Shown piece after piece: positions 1 through 8,560 of a DNA stretch of 64,000 bases. Both the position numbers and the translations under genes were made by a program. The stretch is from Streptomyces vinaceus (lineage in GTDB: Bacteria > Actinomycetota > Actinomycetes > Streptomycetales > Streptomycetaceae): the NCBI RefSeq assembly GCF_008704935.1, contig NZ_CP023692.1:4617001-4681000 (forward strand). Reading direction: 5' to 3'. The notes under the pieces were generated by a model. That model was not told where the DNA came from. It saw only the letters and a program-made list of their open reading frames with translations, and ran no database searches. The first letter of the stretch is position 1, and the number at the start of each line of letters is the position of its first letter.

Positions 1-204
1 GAGCGTCACCGCGGCGTGACTGTGGCGCTTTTCGTGTGACCCTGGCGGGTGCCGGATTGGCTTTCCCGCCGCTGGTGGGGGCAGGATGCGTAACCGGGCG
101 AGAGGGTCTGACGTTCAGACCCGGGTCCGGGGACTGTCCGAGGGCCCTGGCAGCATCGGCTTCGATCTCACGCCTCTAAGGCAAGTTGAACACGGGAGTA
201 CAAC

Positions 205-486
205 ATGAACCGCAGTGAGCTGGTGGCCGCTCTGTCCGAGCGCGCCGAGGTGACCCGCAAGGACGCCGACGCCGTTCTGGCCGCGCTCGCCGAGACCGTC
301 GGCGAGATTGTCGCCAAGGGCGACGAGAAGGTCACCATCCCCGGCTTCCTGACCTTCGAGCGCACCCACCGTGCCGCTCGCACCGCGCGCAACCCGCAGA
401 CCGGCGACCCCATCCAGATCCCGGCCGGCTTCAGCGTGAAGGTCTCCGCGGGCTCCAAGCTCAAGGAAGCCGCCAAGGGCAAGTAA
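205..486 (+). CDS. hupA: HU-family nucleoid DNA-binding protein
   Basis: A 93-residue protein starting MNRSELVAAL, the usual size for bacterial HU. It forms a dimer that bends and compacts DNA without strong sequence preference. The family signature is visible: the N-terminal helices with KDADAVLAALAETVGEIV, then the sheet GDEKVTIPGFLTFERTHRAA, then the arm TARNPQTGDPIQIPA and a closing segment SVKVSAGSKLKEA. It lacks the long lysine-rich tail of the other Streptomyces HU protein (HupS), so the HupA type is favoured. The ATG follows GGGAG by a normal distance. It is monocistronic, convergent with murA, and ends in a strong hairpin. Confidence 0.95.
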   Translation: MNRSELVAALSERAEVTRKDADAVLAALAETVGEIVAKGDEKVTIPGFLTFERTHRAARTARNPQTGDPIQIPAGFSVKVSAGSKLKEAAKGK

Positions 487-547
487 GTCCCGCCCGTACC
501 GGGGCCCGTACGGGCCTTCGGAGCGGCGGAGCAGTACGCAGTACTGG

Positions 548-586
548 CGAAGGGCGGCCATCCCCGGGCGGGGAGGCCGCCCTTCG
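548..586 (+). terminator. hairpin terminator after hupA
   Basis: Inverted repeat with 12-base arms CGAAGGGCGGCC and GGCCGCCCTTCG around a 15-base loop that can itself pair (CCCC with GGGG). It lies about 60 bases past the hupA stop. There is no T-run, as is common in Streptomyces. Confidence 0.7.
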
Positions 587-703
587 GCATGTCCGCGGCC
601 CGTGGGCCGCCCGCGGCCCCGGGGGCCCGGGGGCCGGGCTCCCCGGGCCCGGGGCCGCCGTACGGGCCGGTGAACGGCCGCGTACGGGCCGGTGGGGGCA
701 AGC

Positions 704-740
704 GGAAGCCCCCGGGCCCGTGGGGGGCCCGGGGGCTTCC
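704..740 (-). terminator. hairpin terminator after murA
   Basis: Perfect 16-bp stem, arms GGAAGCCCCCGGGCCC and GGGCCCGGGGGCTTCC, with a 5-base loop. It sits just past the murA stop on the minus strand. Confidence 0.75.
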
Positions 741-766
741 AGTCGGCCGTCAGCCGGCCGTACGGC

Positions 767-2110
767 TCAGACGAGGTCGCCGCCCGGGAGCTCGACCTTC
801 GCCCCCAGCTCCACGAGCTTCTCCATGAAGTTCTCGTAGCCGCGGTTGATGAGGTCGATGCCGTGGACGCGCGAGGTGCCCTCGGCCGCCAGCGCCGCGA
901 TCAGGTACGAGAACCCGCCGCGCAGGTCGGGGATGACCAGGTCGGCGCCCTGCAGCTTCGTCGGGCCGGAGACGACCGCCGAGTGCAGGAAGTTGCGCTG
1001 CCCGAACCGGCAGGCGCTGCCGCCCAGGCACTCCCGGTACAGCTGGATGTGTGCACCCATCTGGTTGAGCGCGGAGGTGAATCCCAGACGGGACTCGTAG
1101 ACCGTCTCGTGGACGATCGACAGGCCCGCGGCCTGGGTCAGGGCGACCACCAGCGGCTGCTGCCAGTCGGTCTGGAAGCCGGGGTGCACGTCCGTCTCCA
1201 GCGCGATCGCGTTGAGCGGGCCGCCCGGGTGCCAGAAGCGGATGCCCTCGTCGTCGATCTCGAACGCGCCGCCGACACGGCGGTACGTGTTCAGGAACGT
1301 CATCATCGAGCGCTGCTGCGCCCCGCGGACGTAGATGTTGCCGCCGGTCGCCAGCGCCGCGGAAGCCCAGGAGGCGGCTTCCAGGCGGTCCGGGAGCGCC
1401 TTGTGGTTGTAGCCGCCGAGGCGGTCGACACCTGTGATCCGGATGGTCCGGTCGGTGTCCATGGAGATGATGGCGCCCATCTTCTGCAGGACGCAGATGA
1501 GGTCCTCGATCTCCGGCTCCACCGCGGCGTTGCTGAGCTCGGTGACGCCTTCGGCCAGGACGGCCGTCAGCAGCACCTGTTCGGTCGAGCCGACCGAGGG
1601 GTAGGGCAGGCGGATCTTGCAGCCGCGCAGGCGCTGCGGGGCCTCCAGGTACTGGCCGCCCTCGCGCTTCTCGATGGTCGCGCCGAACTGGCGGAGCACG
1701 TCGAAGTGGAAGTCGATGGGCCGGCCGCCGATGTCGCAGCCGCCCAGGCCCGGGATGAAGGCGTGGCCGAGGCGGTGCAGCAGCGGACCGCAGAAGAGGA
1801 TCGGGATGCGCGAAGAGCCCGCGTGGGCGTCGATGTCGGCGACGTTCGCGCTCTCGACGTGGGTGGGGTCGAGCACCAGCTCGCCCGGCTCCTCGCCGGG
1901 GCGGACCGTCACCCCGTGCAGCTGGAGCAGCCCGCGTACGACACGCACGTCACGGATGTCGGGAACGTTGCGCAGCCGGCTGGGTCCGCTGCCGAGCAGA
2001 GCGGCGACCATGGCCTTGGGCACGAGGTTCTTCGCACCGCGGACACGGATCTCGCCCTCAAGCGGGGTGCCGCCGTGGACAAGCAGTACATCGTCACTGA
2101 TGCCGGTCAT
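767..2110 (-). CDS. murA: UDP-N-acetylglucosamine 1-carboxyvinyltransferase MurA
   Basis: A 447-residue cytosolic enzyme that transfers enolpyruvate from PEP to UDP-GlcNAc, the first committed step of peptidoglycan synthesis. EPSP-synthase-type repeats run the whole length. Visible marks are GEIRVRGAKNLVPKAMVAAL near the N-terminus, the UDP-GlcNAc region SSRIPILFCGPLLHR, and the active-site loop GLGGCDIGGRPIDFH, whose cysteine is the PEP and fosfomycin target. The start is the ATG of MTGISDDVLLVHGG at 2110; reading further upstream adds 20 residues with no family resemblance. It is convergent with hupA and divergent from the YqgE gene. Confidence 0.95.
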   Translation of the reverse strand: MTGISDDVLLVHGGTPLEGEIRVRGAKNLVPKAMVAALLGSGPSRLRNVPDIRDVRVVRGLLQLHGVTVRPGEEPGELVLDPTHVESANVADIDAHAGSSRIPILFCGPLLHRLGHAFIPGLGGCDIGGRPIDFHFDVLRQFGATIEKREGGQYLEAPQRLRGCKIRLPYPSVGSTEQVLLTAVLAEGVTELSNAAVEPEIEDLICVLQKMGAIISMDTDRTIRITGVDRLGGYNHKALPDRLEAASWASAALATGGNIYVRGAQQRSMMTFLNTYRRVGGAFEIDDEGIRFWHPGGPLNAIALETDVHPGFQTDWQQPLVVALTQAAGLSIVHETVYESRLGFTSALNQMGAHIQLYRECLGGSACRFGQRNFLHSAVVSGPTKLQGADLVIPDLRGGFSYLIAALAAEGTSRVHGIDLINRGYENFMEKLVELGAKVELPGGDLV

Positions 2111-2373
2111 GAATCTCGCGTTCCGGAGAGGGGTGGGCAGGGGGCCAGGGAAAAGGGTAAGGGCCACCACCCCCTTGTTCGTAAGGCCGACGTGGCCGTA
2201 GGACTGTCATGAATTCGGCACAACACCCTCCGTATCCACCGCATGGCGGAGTGTTGCGTTCCGCCTGGTCCCTCCGGTGCGCGCCGCCCGCTGCCGCCGT
2301 CCGCCCTGAGCTGCGGGCGATCCGATCTCCCCGCCCGCTCCCCGGAACGGCCGATGTGCGGGATCATGGCGGC

Positions 2374-2934
2374 ATGACCGAGGTGTCCTCCCTCACAGGG
2401 CGGCTGCTCGTGGCCACCCCCGCCCTCGCGGACCCGAACTTCGACCGCGCGGTGGTGCTCCTGCTCGACCACGACGAGCAGGGCTCGCTCGGCGTGGTCC
2501 TCAACCGGCCCACCCCCGTGGGGGTCGGCGACATCCTGCTGCCCTGGGCGACCCTGGCCGGCGATCCCGGGGTGGTCTTCCAGGGCGGGCCCGTCGGCCT
2601 GGACTCCGCCCTCGGAGTGGCGGTCATCCCCGGTGAGGAGGGGCCGCTCGGGTGGCGCCGCGTGCACGGGGCGATCGGCCTGGTCGACCTGGAGGCCCCG
2701 CCGGAGCTGCTCGCCGCGGCCCTCGGCTCGCTGCGGATCTTCGCCGGATACTCGGGCTGGGGCCCGGGCCAGCTGGAGGCGGAGCTGGGCGACGGCGCCT
2801 GGTACGTCGTGGAATCGGAGCCGGGCGACGTGTCGCACCCGGATCCGGAACGGCTGTGGCGGGCGGTGCTGCGCCGTCAGCGCAACGAGCTCGCGATGGT
2901 CGCCACGTATCCCGACGACCCGTCGCTCAACTGA
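2374..2934 (+). CDS. YqgE/AlgH family protein
   Basis: A 186-residue protein with the YqgE/AlgH fold. Typical segments are LTGRLLVATPALADPNFDRA at the start, then VVLLLDHDEQGSLGVVLNRP, VVFQGGPVGLDSALGV, and FAGYSGWGPGQLEAEL near residue 125. The biochemical role of the family is unsettled. The ATG at 2374 puts this signature at residue 7; the longer reading from 2209 is proline- and arginine-rich and runs through the promoter region. It is divergent from murA, and the DUF3039 gene begins 29 bases after it, so co-transcription is likely. Confidence 0.9.
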   Translation: MTEVSSLTGRLLVATPALADPNFDRAVVLLLDHDEQGSLGVVLNRPTPVGVGDILLPWATLAGDPGVVFQGGPVGLDSALGVAVIPGEEGPLGWRRVHGAIGLVDLEAPPELLAAALGSLRIFAGYSGWGPGQLEAELGDGAWYVVESEPGDVSHPDPERLWRAVLRRQRNELAMVATYPDDPSLN

Positions 2935-2963
2935 CCCGCGCACGGATCGGTACCCTGGCTTTT

Positions 2964-3251
2964 ATGAGCACTCTTGAGCCCGAGCGCGGGACTGGTACGG
3001 GGACCCTCGTAGAGCCGACGCCGCAGGTGTCCCACGGCGACGGCGACCACGAGCGCTTCGCCCACTACGTCCAGAAGGACAAGATCATGGAGAGCGCGCT
3101 CGGCGGGACCCCCGTCGTCGCGCTGTGCGGCAAGGTGTGGGTACCGGGCCGCGACCCGAAGAAGTACCCGGTCTGCCCCATGTGCAAGGAGATCTACGAG
3201 TCCATGGGTCCCGGCGGGGACAAGGACAAGGGCGGCAAGGGCGACAAGTAG
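2964..3251 (+). CDS. DUF3039 domain protein
   Basis: A 95-residue protein found in actinomycetes. The conserved core runs from HERFAHYVQKDKI through VVALCGKVWVPGRDP to YPVCPMCKEIYESM; the CPMC pair and the upstream LCGK cysteine look like a small zinc site. The tail is lysine- and glycine-rich (GGDKDKGGKGDK). Function is unknown; the highly basic tail could suit nucleic-acid binding, which is inference. The ATG at 2964 is the only start that leaves the N-terminus free of shadow sequence. Confidence 0.88.
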   Translation: MSTLEPERGTGTGTLVEPTPQVSHGDGDHERFAHYVQKDKIMESALGGTPVVALCGKVWVPGRDPKKYPVCPMCKEIYESMGPGGDKDKGGKGDK

Positions 3252-3289
3252 CCCGTCCGCAGTCCCTCCGCCCCCTCCTCGGCAGGTCC

Positions 3290-3326
3290 AAGGCCCCCGG
3301 CGCGCTGATGCGCGTCCGGGGGCCTT
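3290..3326 (+). terminator. hairpin terminator after the DUF3039 gene
   Basis: Arms AAGGCCCCCGG and CCGGGGGCCTT close over an inner pair CGCGC/GCGCG with a TGAT loop, giving a nearly continuous 16-bp stem ending in TTTG. It separates the yqgE-DUF3039 pair from the hexosaminidase gene. Confidence 0.75.
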
Positions 3327-3432
3327 TGCCGTGCGCGGGGGCCGGACTAGGGTCGGCCGCACGGGCGCCTGGCGCCCTGTGGAACGCGCGTTGCGCACCG
3401 CGCAACGGCTGGACGGTGGAGGGGTCGAGGCC

Positions 3433-5085
3433 ATGCCCGAGTTGGTTCCGGAGCCGCGGTACGCGCGATTCGCCCGCGACGGCGGCGAGTGCGTACTGGA
3501 CGACCCCCTGCTCGACGCCGGTCCCGGCACCGGGGGCACCGCCCGCTGGCTGCGCCGCGAACTCGGCGCGGCCACCGGCTGGGAGCTGTCCGCGCCGGCG
3601 GCGCGGCCGCCGTACGGCGACCGCGCGGTCATCCGGCTGGTGCTGCGCCCCGAGCTCGCGCGCAGCGCCGGCGCCGAGTCGTACGAGCTGCACCTCGACC
3701 GGCGGGGGGTGCTGCTCGAAGGCGCCGACCCGGCCGGCCTCTTCTACGCCGCGCAGACGCTGCGCCAGCTGCTCGGCCCCGAGGCCTACCGGCGCGCGCC
3801 CGTGCGGCCGGGCCGGGCATGGCGGCTGCCGGTGGGTGGCGTCCAGGACGGGCCGCGGTTCGGATGGCGCGGGATGATGCTGGACGTGGCCCGGCACTTC
3901 ATGCCGAAGGACGGCGTGCTGCGGTACATCGACCTGCTCGCCGCGCACAAGCTCAACGTGCTGCACCTGCACCTGACGGACGACCAGGGCTGGCGGGTCG
4001 AGATCAAACGCCACCCGCGGCTCACCGAGGTCGGCGCGTGGCGGCCGCGCAGCCGCTGGGGGCACCGGGCCTCGCCGCTGTGGAACGAGACCCCGCACGG
4101 CGGCTTCTACACGCAGGACGACATCCGCGAGATCGTCGCGTACGCCGCCGAACGGCACGTGCGGGTGGTCCCGGAGATCGACGTACCGGGGCATTCGCAG
4201 GCCGCGATCGCCGCGTACCCGGAACTCGGCAACACCGACGTCGTGGACACCGGCGCGCTGGAGGTGTGGGACGACTGGGGGATCAACGAGAACGTGCTCG
4301 CGCCGACCGAGGCCGTACTGCGCTTCTACGAGGGGGTCTTCGAGGAGCTGCTGGAGCTGTTCCCGGCGGAGGTATCGCCGTTCGTCCACGTGGGCGGCGA
4401 CGAGTGCCCGAAGGAGCAGTGGCGCGCCTCGCCCCTCGCGCAGGAGCGGATCCGGGAGTTGGGGGTGGACGGGGAGGACGGGCTGCAGTCCTGGTTCATC
4501 CGGCACTTCGACGGCTGGCTCGCGCAGCGCGGACGCAGGCTCATCGGGTGGGACGAGATCCTGGAGGGCGGGCTCGCGCCGGGCGCGGCGGTCTCGTCCT
4601 GGCGCGGGTACGCGGGCGGGATCGCCGCCGCGGAGGCCGGGCACGACGTGGTGATGTGCCCCGAGCAGCAGGTGTACCTGGACCACCGTCAGGCGGGCGG
4701 TGCGGACGAGCCGGTGCCGATCGGTTACGTGCGCACGCTGGAGGACGTGTACCGCTTCGAGCCGGTGCCGCCGAAGCTGTCGCCGGGGGCCGCGTCCCAC
4801 GTACTGGGCGCGCAGGCCAACGTGTGGACCGAGGTGATGGAGAACCAGGGCCGGGTCGACTACCAGGTGTTCCCGCGTCTGGCGGCCTTCGCGGAGGTGG
4901 TGTGGTCGCACCTGCCCGAGCCGGGCGAGCGCGACTACGCGGGTTTCGAGGCCCGGATGGGCGCGCACCGCCGGCGGCTCGACGTGCTCGGCGTCGACTA
5001 CCGGCGGCCGGGCGGGCCGTTGCCGTGGCAGCGGCGGCCGGGGGTGCTCGGGCGTCCGATCGAGGGGGAGCCCCCGAACGTGTGA
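3433..5085 (+). CDS. family 20 glycoside hydrolase (beta-N-acetylhexosaminidase)
   Basis: A 550-residue enzyme removing terminal beta-linked GlcNAc or GalNAc from chito-oligosaccharides or wall fragments. Residues 1-130 form the GH20b alpha/beta domain. The (beta/alpha)8 domain follows, with MMLDVARHFMPKDGVLRYID, then HLHLTDDQGWRVEIKRHP, then PEIDVPGHSQAAIAAYPEL. The catalytic pair is the Asp-Glu of HVGGDECPKEQW near residue 320, where Glu is the acid/base and Asp orients the substrate acetamide. Late sugar-binding sites such as GAQANVWTE are present. I see no signal peptide, so it may act inside the cell on imported sugars. The start at 3433 follows GGAGG-like bases. Confidence 0.92.
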   Translation: MPELVPEPRYARFARDGGECVLDDPLLDAGPGTGGTARWLRRELGAATGWELSAPAARPPYGDRAVIRLVLRPELARSAGAESYELHLDRRGVLLEGADPAGLFYAAQTLRQLLGPEAYRRAPVRPGRAWRLPVGGVQDGPRFGWRGMMLDVARHFMPKDGVLRYIDLLAAHKLNVLHLHLTDDQGWRVEIKRHPRLTEVGAWRPRSRWGHRASPLWNETPHGGFYTQDDIREIVAYAAERHVRVVPEIDVPGHSQAAIAAYPELGNTDVVDTGALEVWDDWGINENVLAPTEAVLRFYEGVFEELLELFPAEVSPFVHVGGDECPKEQWRASPLAQERIRELGVDGEDGLQSWFIRHFDGWLAQRGRRLIGWDEILEGGLAPGAAVSSWRGYAGGIAAAEAGHDVVMCPEQQVYLDHRQAGGADEPVPIGYVRTLEDVYRFEPVPPKLSPGAASHVLGAQANVWTEVMENQGRVDYQVFPRLAAFAEVVWSHLPEPGERDYAGFEARMGAHRRRLDVLGVDYRRPGGPLPWQRRPGVLGRPIEGEPPNV

Positions 5086-5537
5086 TGCGGGTGGGCGGGT
5101 GGGTGGCGGTCAGCGGGTGGCGGTCAGCGGGGTCGGCGGTGGTCGGCGGTGGTTGGCCGGAACCTTTCCGCGCGCTGCCGCGCCCCCCGTGCCCCGGCTG
5201 CGGCGGCTTCGCGGACCGTTCCGGACGCTTGCGGACCGATCCGAATCCTTCGGACTTCTGTGGAACTCGCGAGGGTTCCGGGACGTCCTTCGTCCTTGGG
5301 GGGTAGTCGGGAACTCTTGCTCGATTTCGGGGAATTCGGCGGATCCGAATTGATTCGGTCGATTCGGTGAATACCGGGGAAACCGGACGGCCGGAAGCGT
5401 GAAGGGGCGCCCGTCGGACCCTCGCGCCGGGCGGTGGGGAAGATGTGCCAGAGTTGCCACGTCCCGGCGGTGAGCACGTACCGTACGGCGGACAGGCGTG
5501 AGCGCCGGGACCGGGACATCGGGAAGGGGCAGCTGGG
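5086..5537. other. 452-base intergenic region upstream of the molybdoenzyme operon
   Basis: No gene is supported here. The first 80 bases are imperfect direct repeats of GGGTGGCGGTCAGC and GTCGGCGGTGG. Around 5330-5370 there is an unusually AT-rich patch with GATTCGG repeated in close succession, the likeliest promoter zone for the operon at 5538. Short open frames in this stretch lack family resemblance and good start sites. Confidence 0.5.
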
Positions 5538-6440
5538 TTGACCACGCACGCACCGCATGCACTGCATTCATCTCAGGGGCCGCAGGCGGCGCAGTCCGTG
5601 ACGCTGCCGGCCTCGCTCGACGAGGCCGTGGCGGCACTCGCCGCCATGCCCGCCGCCGTGCCCGTCGCCGGCGGCACCGACCTCATGGCCTCCGTCAACG
5701 CGGGGCTGCTGCGGCCCGCCGCGCTCGTCGGCCTGGGCCGGATCAACGAGATCCGCGGCTGGCAGTACCAGGACGGGCACGCCCTGCTCGGCGCCGGGCT
5801 CACCCACGCGCGGATGGGACGGCCGGATTTCGCCGCTCTGATCCCCGCGCTGGCGGCCGCCGCACGGGCCGCCGGGCCTCCGCAGATCCGCAACGCCGGC
5901 ACCCTCGGCGGCAACATCGCCACCGCCGCGCCGACGGGCGACGCACTGCCCGTACTGGCCGCGCTGGAGGCGATCCTCGTCGTCCACGGCCCGGGCGGAT
6001 CGCGCCGCGAGATCCCGGTCTCGCACCTGCTGGCCGGCCGCGAGATGCTGCGGCCGGGCGAGCTGATCGGCTTCGTACGGGTGCCGCTGCTGCACGCGCC
6101 GCAGGTCTTCCTGAAGGCCACGGGCCGGACGGGCCCGGGGCGCGCGGTGGCGTCCGTGGGGCTCGTACTGGACCCCGCGCGCCGCGGTGTGCGCTGTGCG
6201 ATCGGCGCGGTCGCGCCCATGCCGCTGCGCCCGCTGGAGGCGGAGCAGTGGGTCGCCTCGCTGATCGACTGGGACGGGGAGCGGACGCTGGCCCCCGAGG
6301 CGCTGGAGGCCTTCGGCGAGTACGTCGCGGCCGCCTGCGTCCCCGACCAGGGGGAGCCGGTCGCACCCGGGGTACTGCATCTGCGGCGGACGGTCGCCGT
6401 GCTGGCACGGAGGGCCCTGGGGAGGGCGCTGACCTCATGA
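5538..6440 (+). CDS. molybdenum hydroxylase, FAD-binding medium subunit
   Basis: A 300-residue FAD subunit of the xanthine dehydrogenase/CO dehydrogenase family. It would pass electrons from the 2Fe-2S clusters to NAD or another acceptor. The two FAD loops are intact: PVAGGTDLMASVNAGLLRP near residue 40 and IRNAGTLGGNIATAAPTGD near residue 120. The start is TTG at 5538, preceded by GGGAAGGGGC at good spacing. The stop overlaps the ATG of the next gene (ATGA), so the subunits are translationally coupled in the order FAD, 2Fe-2S, Mo. The substrate cannot be read from the sequence. Confidence 0.88.
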   Translation: MTTHAPHALHSSQGPQAAQSVTLPASLDEAVAALAAMPAAVPVAGGTDLMASVNAGLLRPAALVGLGRINEIRGWQYQDGHALLGAGLTHARMGRPDFAALIPALAAAARAAGPPQIRNAGTLGGNIATAAPTGDALPVLAALEAILVVHGPGGSRREIPVSHLLAGREMLRPGELIGFVRVPLLHAPQVFLKATGRTGPGRAVASVGLVLDPARRGVRCAIGAVAPMPLRPLEAEQWVASLIDWDGERTLAPEALEAFGEYVAAACVPDQGEPVAPGVLHLRRTVAVLARRALGRALTS

Positions 6441-8560
6441 GTGGACACGAGAACGTGAGCGGAACGACGGGCGACGCGGGGTCCGCGGGCCACACCGGCA
6501 CCGGCTGGGGCTGGGAGCCGGTCCCGCAGGGCGGCGAGTACGACTCCGACGCGACGGCCTTCGTGAAGCTGCCGCAGGACATGCTGGACGCGCTCGGCAC
6601 CGGGGAGCCGCTCGCGGCGCCCGGGCACGGCTACGTGCCGCCGCCGATGATCGTGCCGCTGGGCTCCGCGAGTGCGGATCCGGCGGCGACGGGTACGTGG
6701 ACGCTCCCGGTGCAGTGGCCCGAGGCGGGAACGGCCGGGCACACCGGCGGCGCTGCGGGCGGGACCGGCGGGACCGGCGGGGCGGGTGCTCCCACGCCCG
6801 CGCCGGTCGGGGGGCCGATCCCGGCCTCGATCCCGATTCCGGCGTCGGTGGCGGCGGCGTTCGAGAGCGCGGGGCCGGATCCGGTCCAGGTCTCGGGCGG
6901 CGTGCAGGGGCAGCAGGACCAGCAGGGGCAGGTGCCGGGTCCGGATGAGGGGCCGGCTCCGGACGGGGGTGCGCACGATCCCGGCGCCACCGCCGAGTGG
7001 CGGTTCCCGGAGGCGGTCCAGGACTCCGAGCCCGTGACCACCGGCCAGTGGAGCCTGCCGGAACTGTCCGGGCAGACCGGCGAATTCCGCCACAGCGCCC
7101 CGGAGGCCGACTGGAGCCAGGCCCCGGCGACGCTGCCGGGCGGCGCGGCGGCCCCCTGGGCGACCCAGCCCGGCTTCGAGGCGACGGCCGCGGTTGCGGA
7201 CGCCGGTCCGGGGGCCGTGCTGAGCTCGGGCGTGCTGCCCGAGGCGCGCCCCGACGCGGGCGACACCGGCACCTCGGGCGCCGGCCTGCGGCGGCTCGGC
7301 GGGCCCGGCGTGGGCGGCGCCGGACGCGGCCCCCGTGTGCTCGGGGGCCCCGGTGTGGGCACGTACCCGGAGACGGCGGAGCCGGAGCCGGAGCCGGGCC
7401 GTCAGGCCCCGCACGACATCGAGGCCGCCCACGGCCCGGCGGCGACGCCGGTCACGGCGGAGCGGCCGCATCCGGGGGCGGAGGCCGCCGAGGCGGCTCC
7501 GGCCGTCGGAGCCGACCCGGAGCCGGAGCGCGCGGCGGCGCCCGTCGCGGCCGCGGAGTACGCGCTGTCGGGCGGTCCCGGGGCGGGAGGCGTCGCCGGC
7601 GGTGACTCCGGTGGCGGCTTCGCGGGGTCCGGGGACACCGACGGGCACGGGTTCACGGCAGCGGGCCACGGCCCCGCCGGGGCGGAGCACGGGCCGGGCG
7701 GTGAGCACGGGTTCACGTCGGAGCCGGCCTCGGAGCCGGCCTCGTCGCCGGCCGGTACGGACGGGCGGGGGTTCGCCTTCGCCGAAGCCGGGCCCGCGGG
7801 CACCGGTGCGGGGCCGGGCGCCGGCCCGGGCGAAGCCGGGGTGCACGGAACGCCGGGCGGGGACACCGCGGACATCGCCGTGGCGACGCCGGACGCGGGA
7901 GGCGGCGAAGGTTTCCCGGCCGGGGTGGCGACGTACGAGGAAAACGCGACAGCCCCGGCCGTCGCCCATCACGAGCATCCGCTGGCTTCCTACGTCCTGC
8001 GCGTCAACGGCGCCGACCGGCCCGTCACCGGTGCGTGGATCGGCGAGTCCCTGCTCTACGTGCTGCGCGAGCGCCTCGGCCTCGCCGGCGCCAAGGACGG
8101 CTGCTCGCAGGGCGAATGCGGGGCGTGCGCGGTGCAGGTCGACGGCCGGCTCGTCGCCTCCTGCCTGGTGCCGGCCGCGACCGCGGCGAGCAGCGAGGTG
8201 CGGACCGTGGAGGGGCTCGCCGGGGGCGGGGAACTCTCGGACGTGCAGCAGGCGTTGTGCAGGTCGGGTGCGGTGCAGTGCGGGTTCTGCGTGCCCGGCA
8301 TGGCGATGACCATCCACGACCTGCTGGAGGGCAACCACGCCCCCAGCGAGCTGGAGACGCGGCAGGCCCTGTGCGGGAACCTGTGCCGCTGCTCCGGCTA
8401 CAAGGGCGTCATCGAGGCCGTCCGCGAGGTCGTCGCCGAGCGCGAGGCGTCGGCAGCGGCTTCGGCCGACGCGCCCGGCGGGCCGGGGGCCGAGGGGCGC
8501 ATTCCGCACCAGGCCCCGCCCGGCGAGGGCGGGATCCACCACAACGGAGGCATGGCGTGA
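6437..8560 (+). CDS. 2Fe-2S subunit of molybdenum hydroxylase with a 500-residue N-terminal extension
   Basis: A 707-residue protein; family members are usually 150-200 residues. The enzyme domain is C-terminal, about residues 512-690. It has the plant-ferredoxin-type cluster KDGCSQGECGACAV near 555 with its distal cysteine in LVASCLVPA, and the helical-domain cluster QCGFCVPGM near 614 with CGNLCRCSGY near 646. Both sets of ligands are complete. Residues 1-505 are Gly/Ala/Pro/Glu-rich and look disordered. They contain a short conserved-looking block (TAFVKLPQDMLDALG, then YVPPPMIVPLG) and three spaced copies of a Trp-x-(Leu/Phe)-Pro motif: GTWTLPVQWPE, AEWRFPEAV, GQWSLPELS. No internal start obviously restores a normal length, and the ATGA overlap supports the full-length reading. 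Confidence 0.85.
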   Translation: MSGHENVSGTTGDAGSAGHTGTGWGWEPVPQGGEYDSDATAFVKLPQDMLDALGTGEPLAAPGHGYVPPPMIVPLGSASADPAATGTWTLPVQWPEAGTAGHTGGAAGGTGGTGGAGAPTPAPVGGPIPASIPIPASVAAAFESAGPDPVQVSGGVQGQQDQQGQVPGPDEGPAPDGGAHDPGATAEWRFPEAVQDSEPVTTGQWSLPELSGQTGEFRHSAPEADWSQAPATLPGGAAAPWATQPGFEATAAVADAGPGAVLSSGVLPEARPDAGDTGTSGAGLRRLGGPGVGGAGRGPRVLGGPGVGTYPETAEPEPEPGRQAPHDIEAAHGPAATPVTAERPHPGAEAAEAAPAVGADPEPERAAAPVAAAEYALSGGPGAGGVAGGDSGGGFAGSGDTDGHGFTAAGHGPAGAEHGPGGEHGFTSEPASEPASSPAGTDGRGFAFAEAGPAGTGAGPGAGPGEAGVHGTPGGDTADIAVATPDAGGGEGFPAGVATYEENATAPAVAHHEHPLASYVLRVNGADRPVTGAWIGESLLYVLRERLGLAGAKDGCSQGECGACAVQVDGRLVASCLVPAATAASSEVRTVEGLAGGGELSDVQQALCRSGAVQCGFCVPGMAMTIHDLLEGNHAPSELETRQALCGNLCRCSGYKGVIEAVREVVAEREASAAASADAPGGPGAEGRIPHQAPPGEGGIHHNGGMA

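Noticed and set aside
692..2212. A 500-codon open frame antisense to murA
   Set aside because: It is a high-GC mirror of the real gene, with composition set by murA third positions and no domain.
5099..5637. Several open frames on both strands upstream of the molybdoenzyme operon
   Set aside because: They span repeats and the promoter zone, lack ribosome sites and show no recognisable domain.
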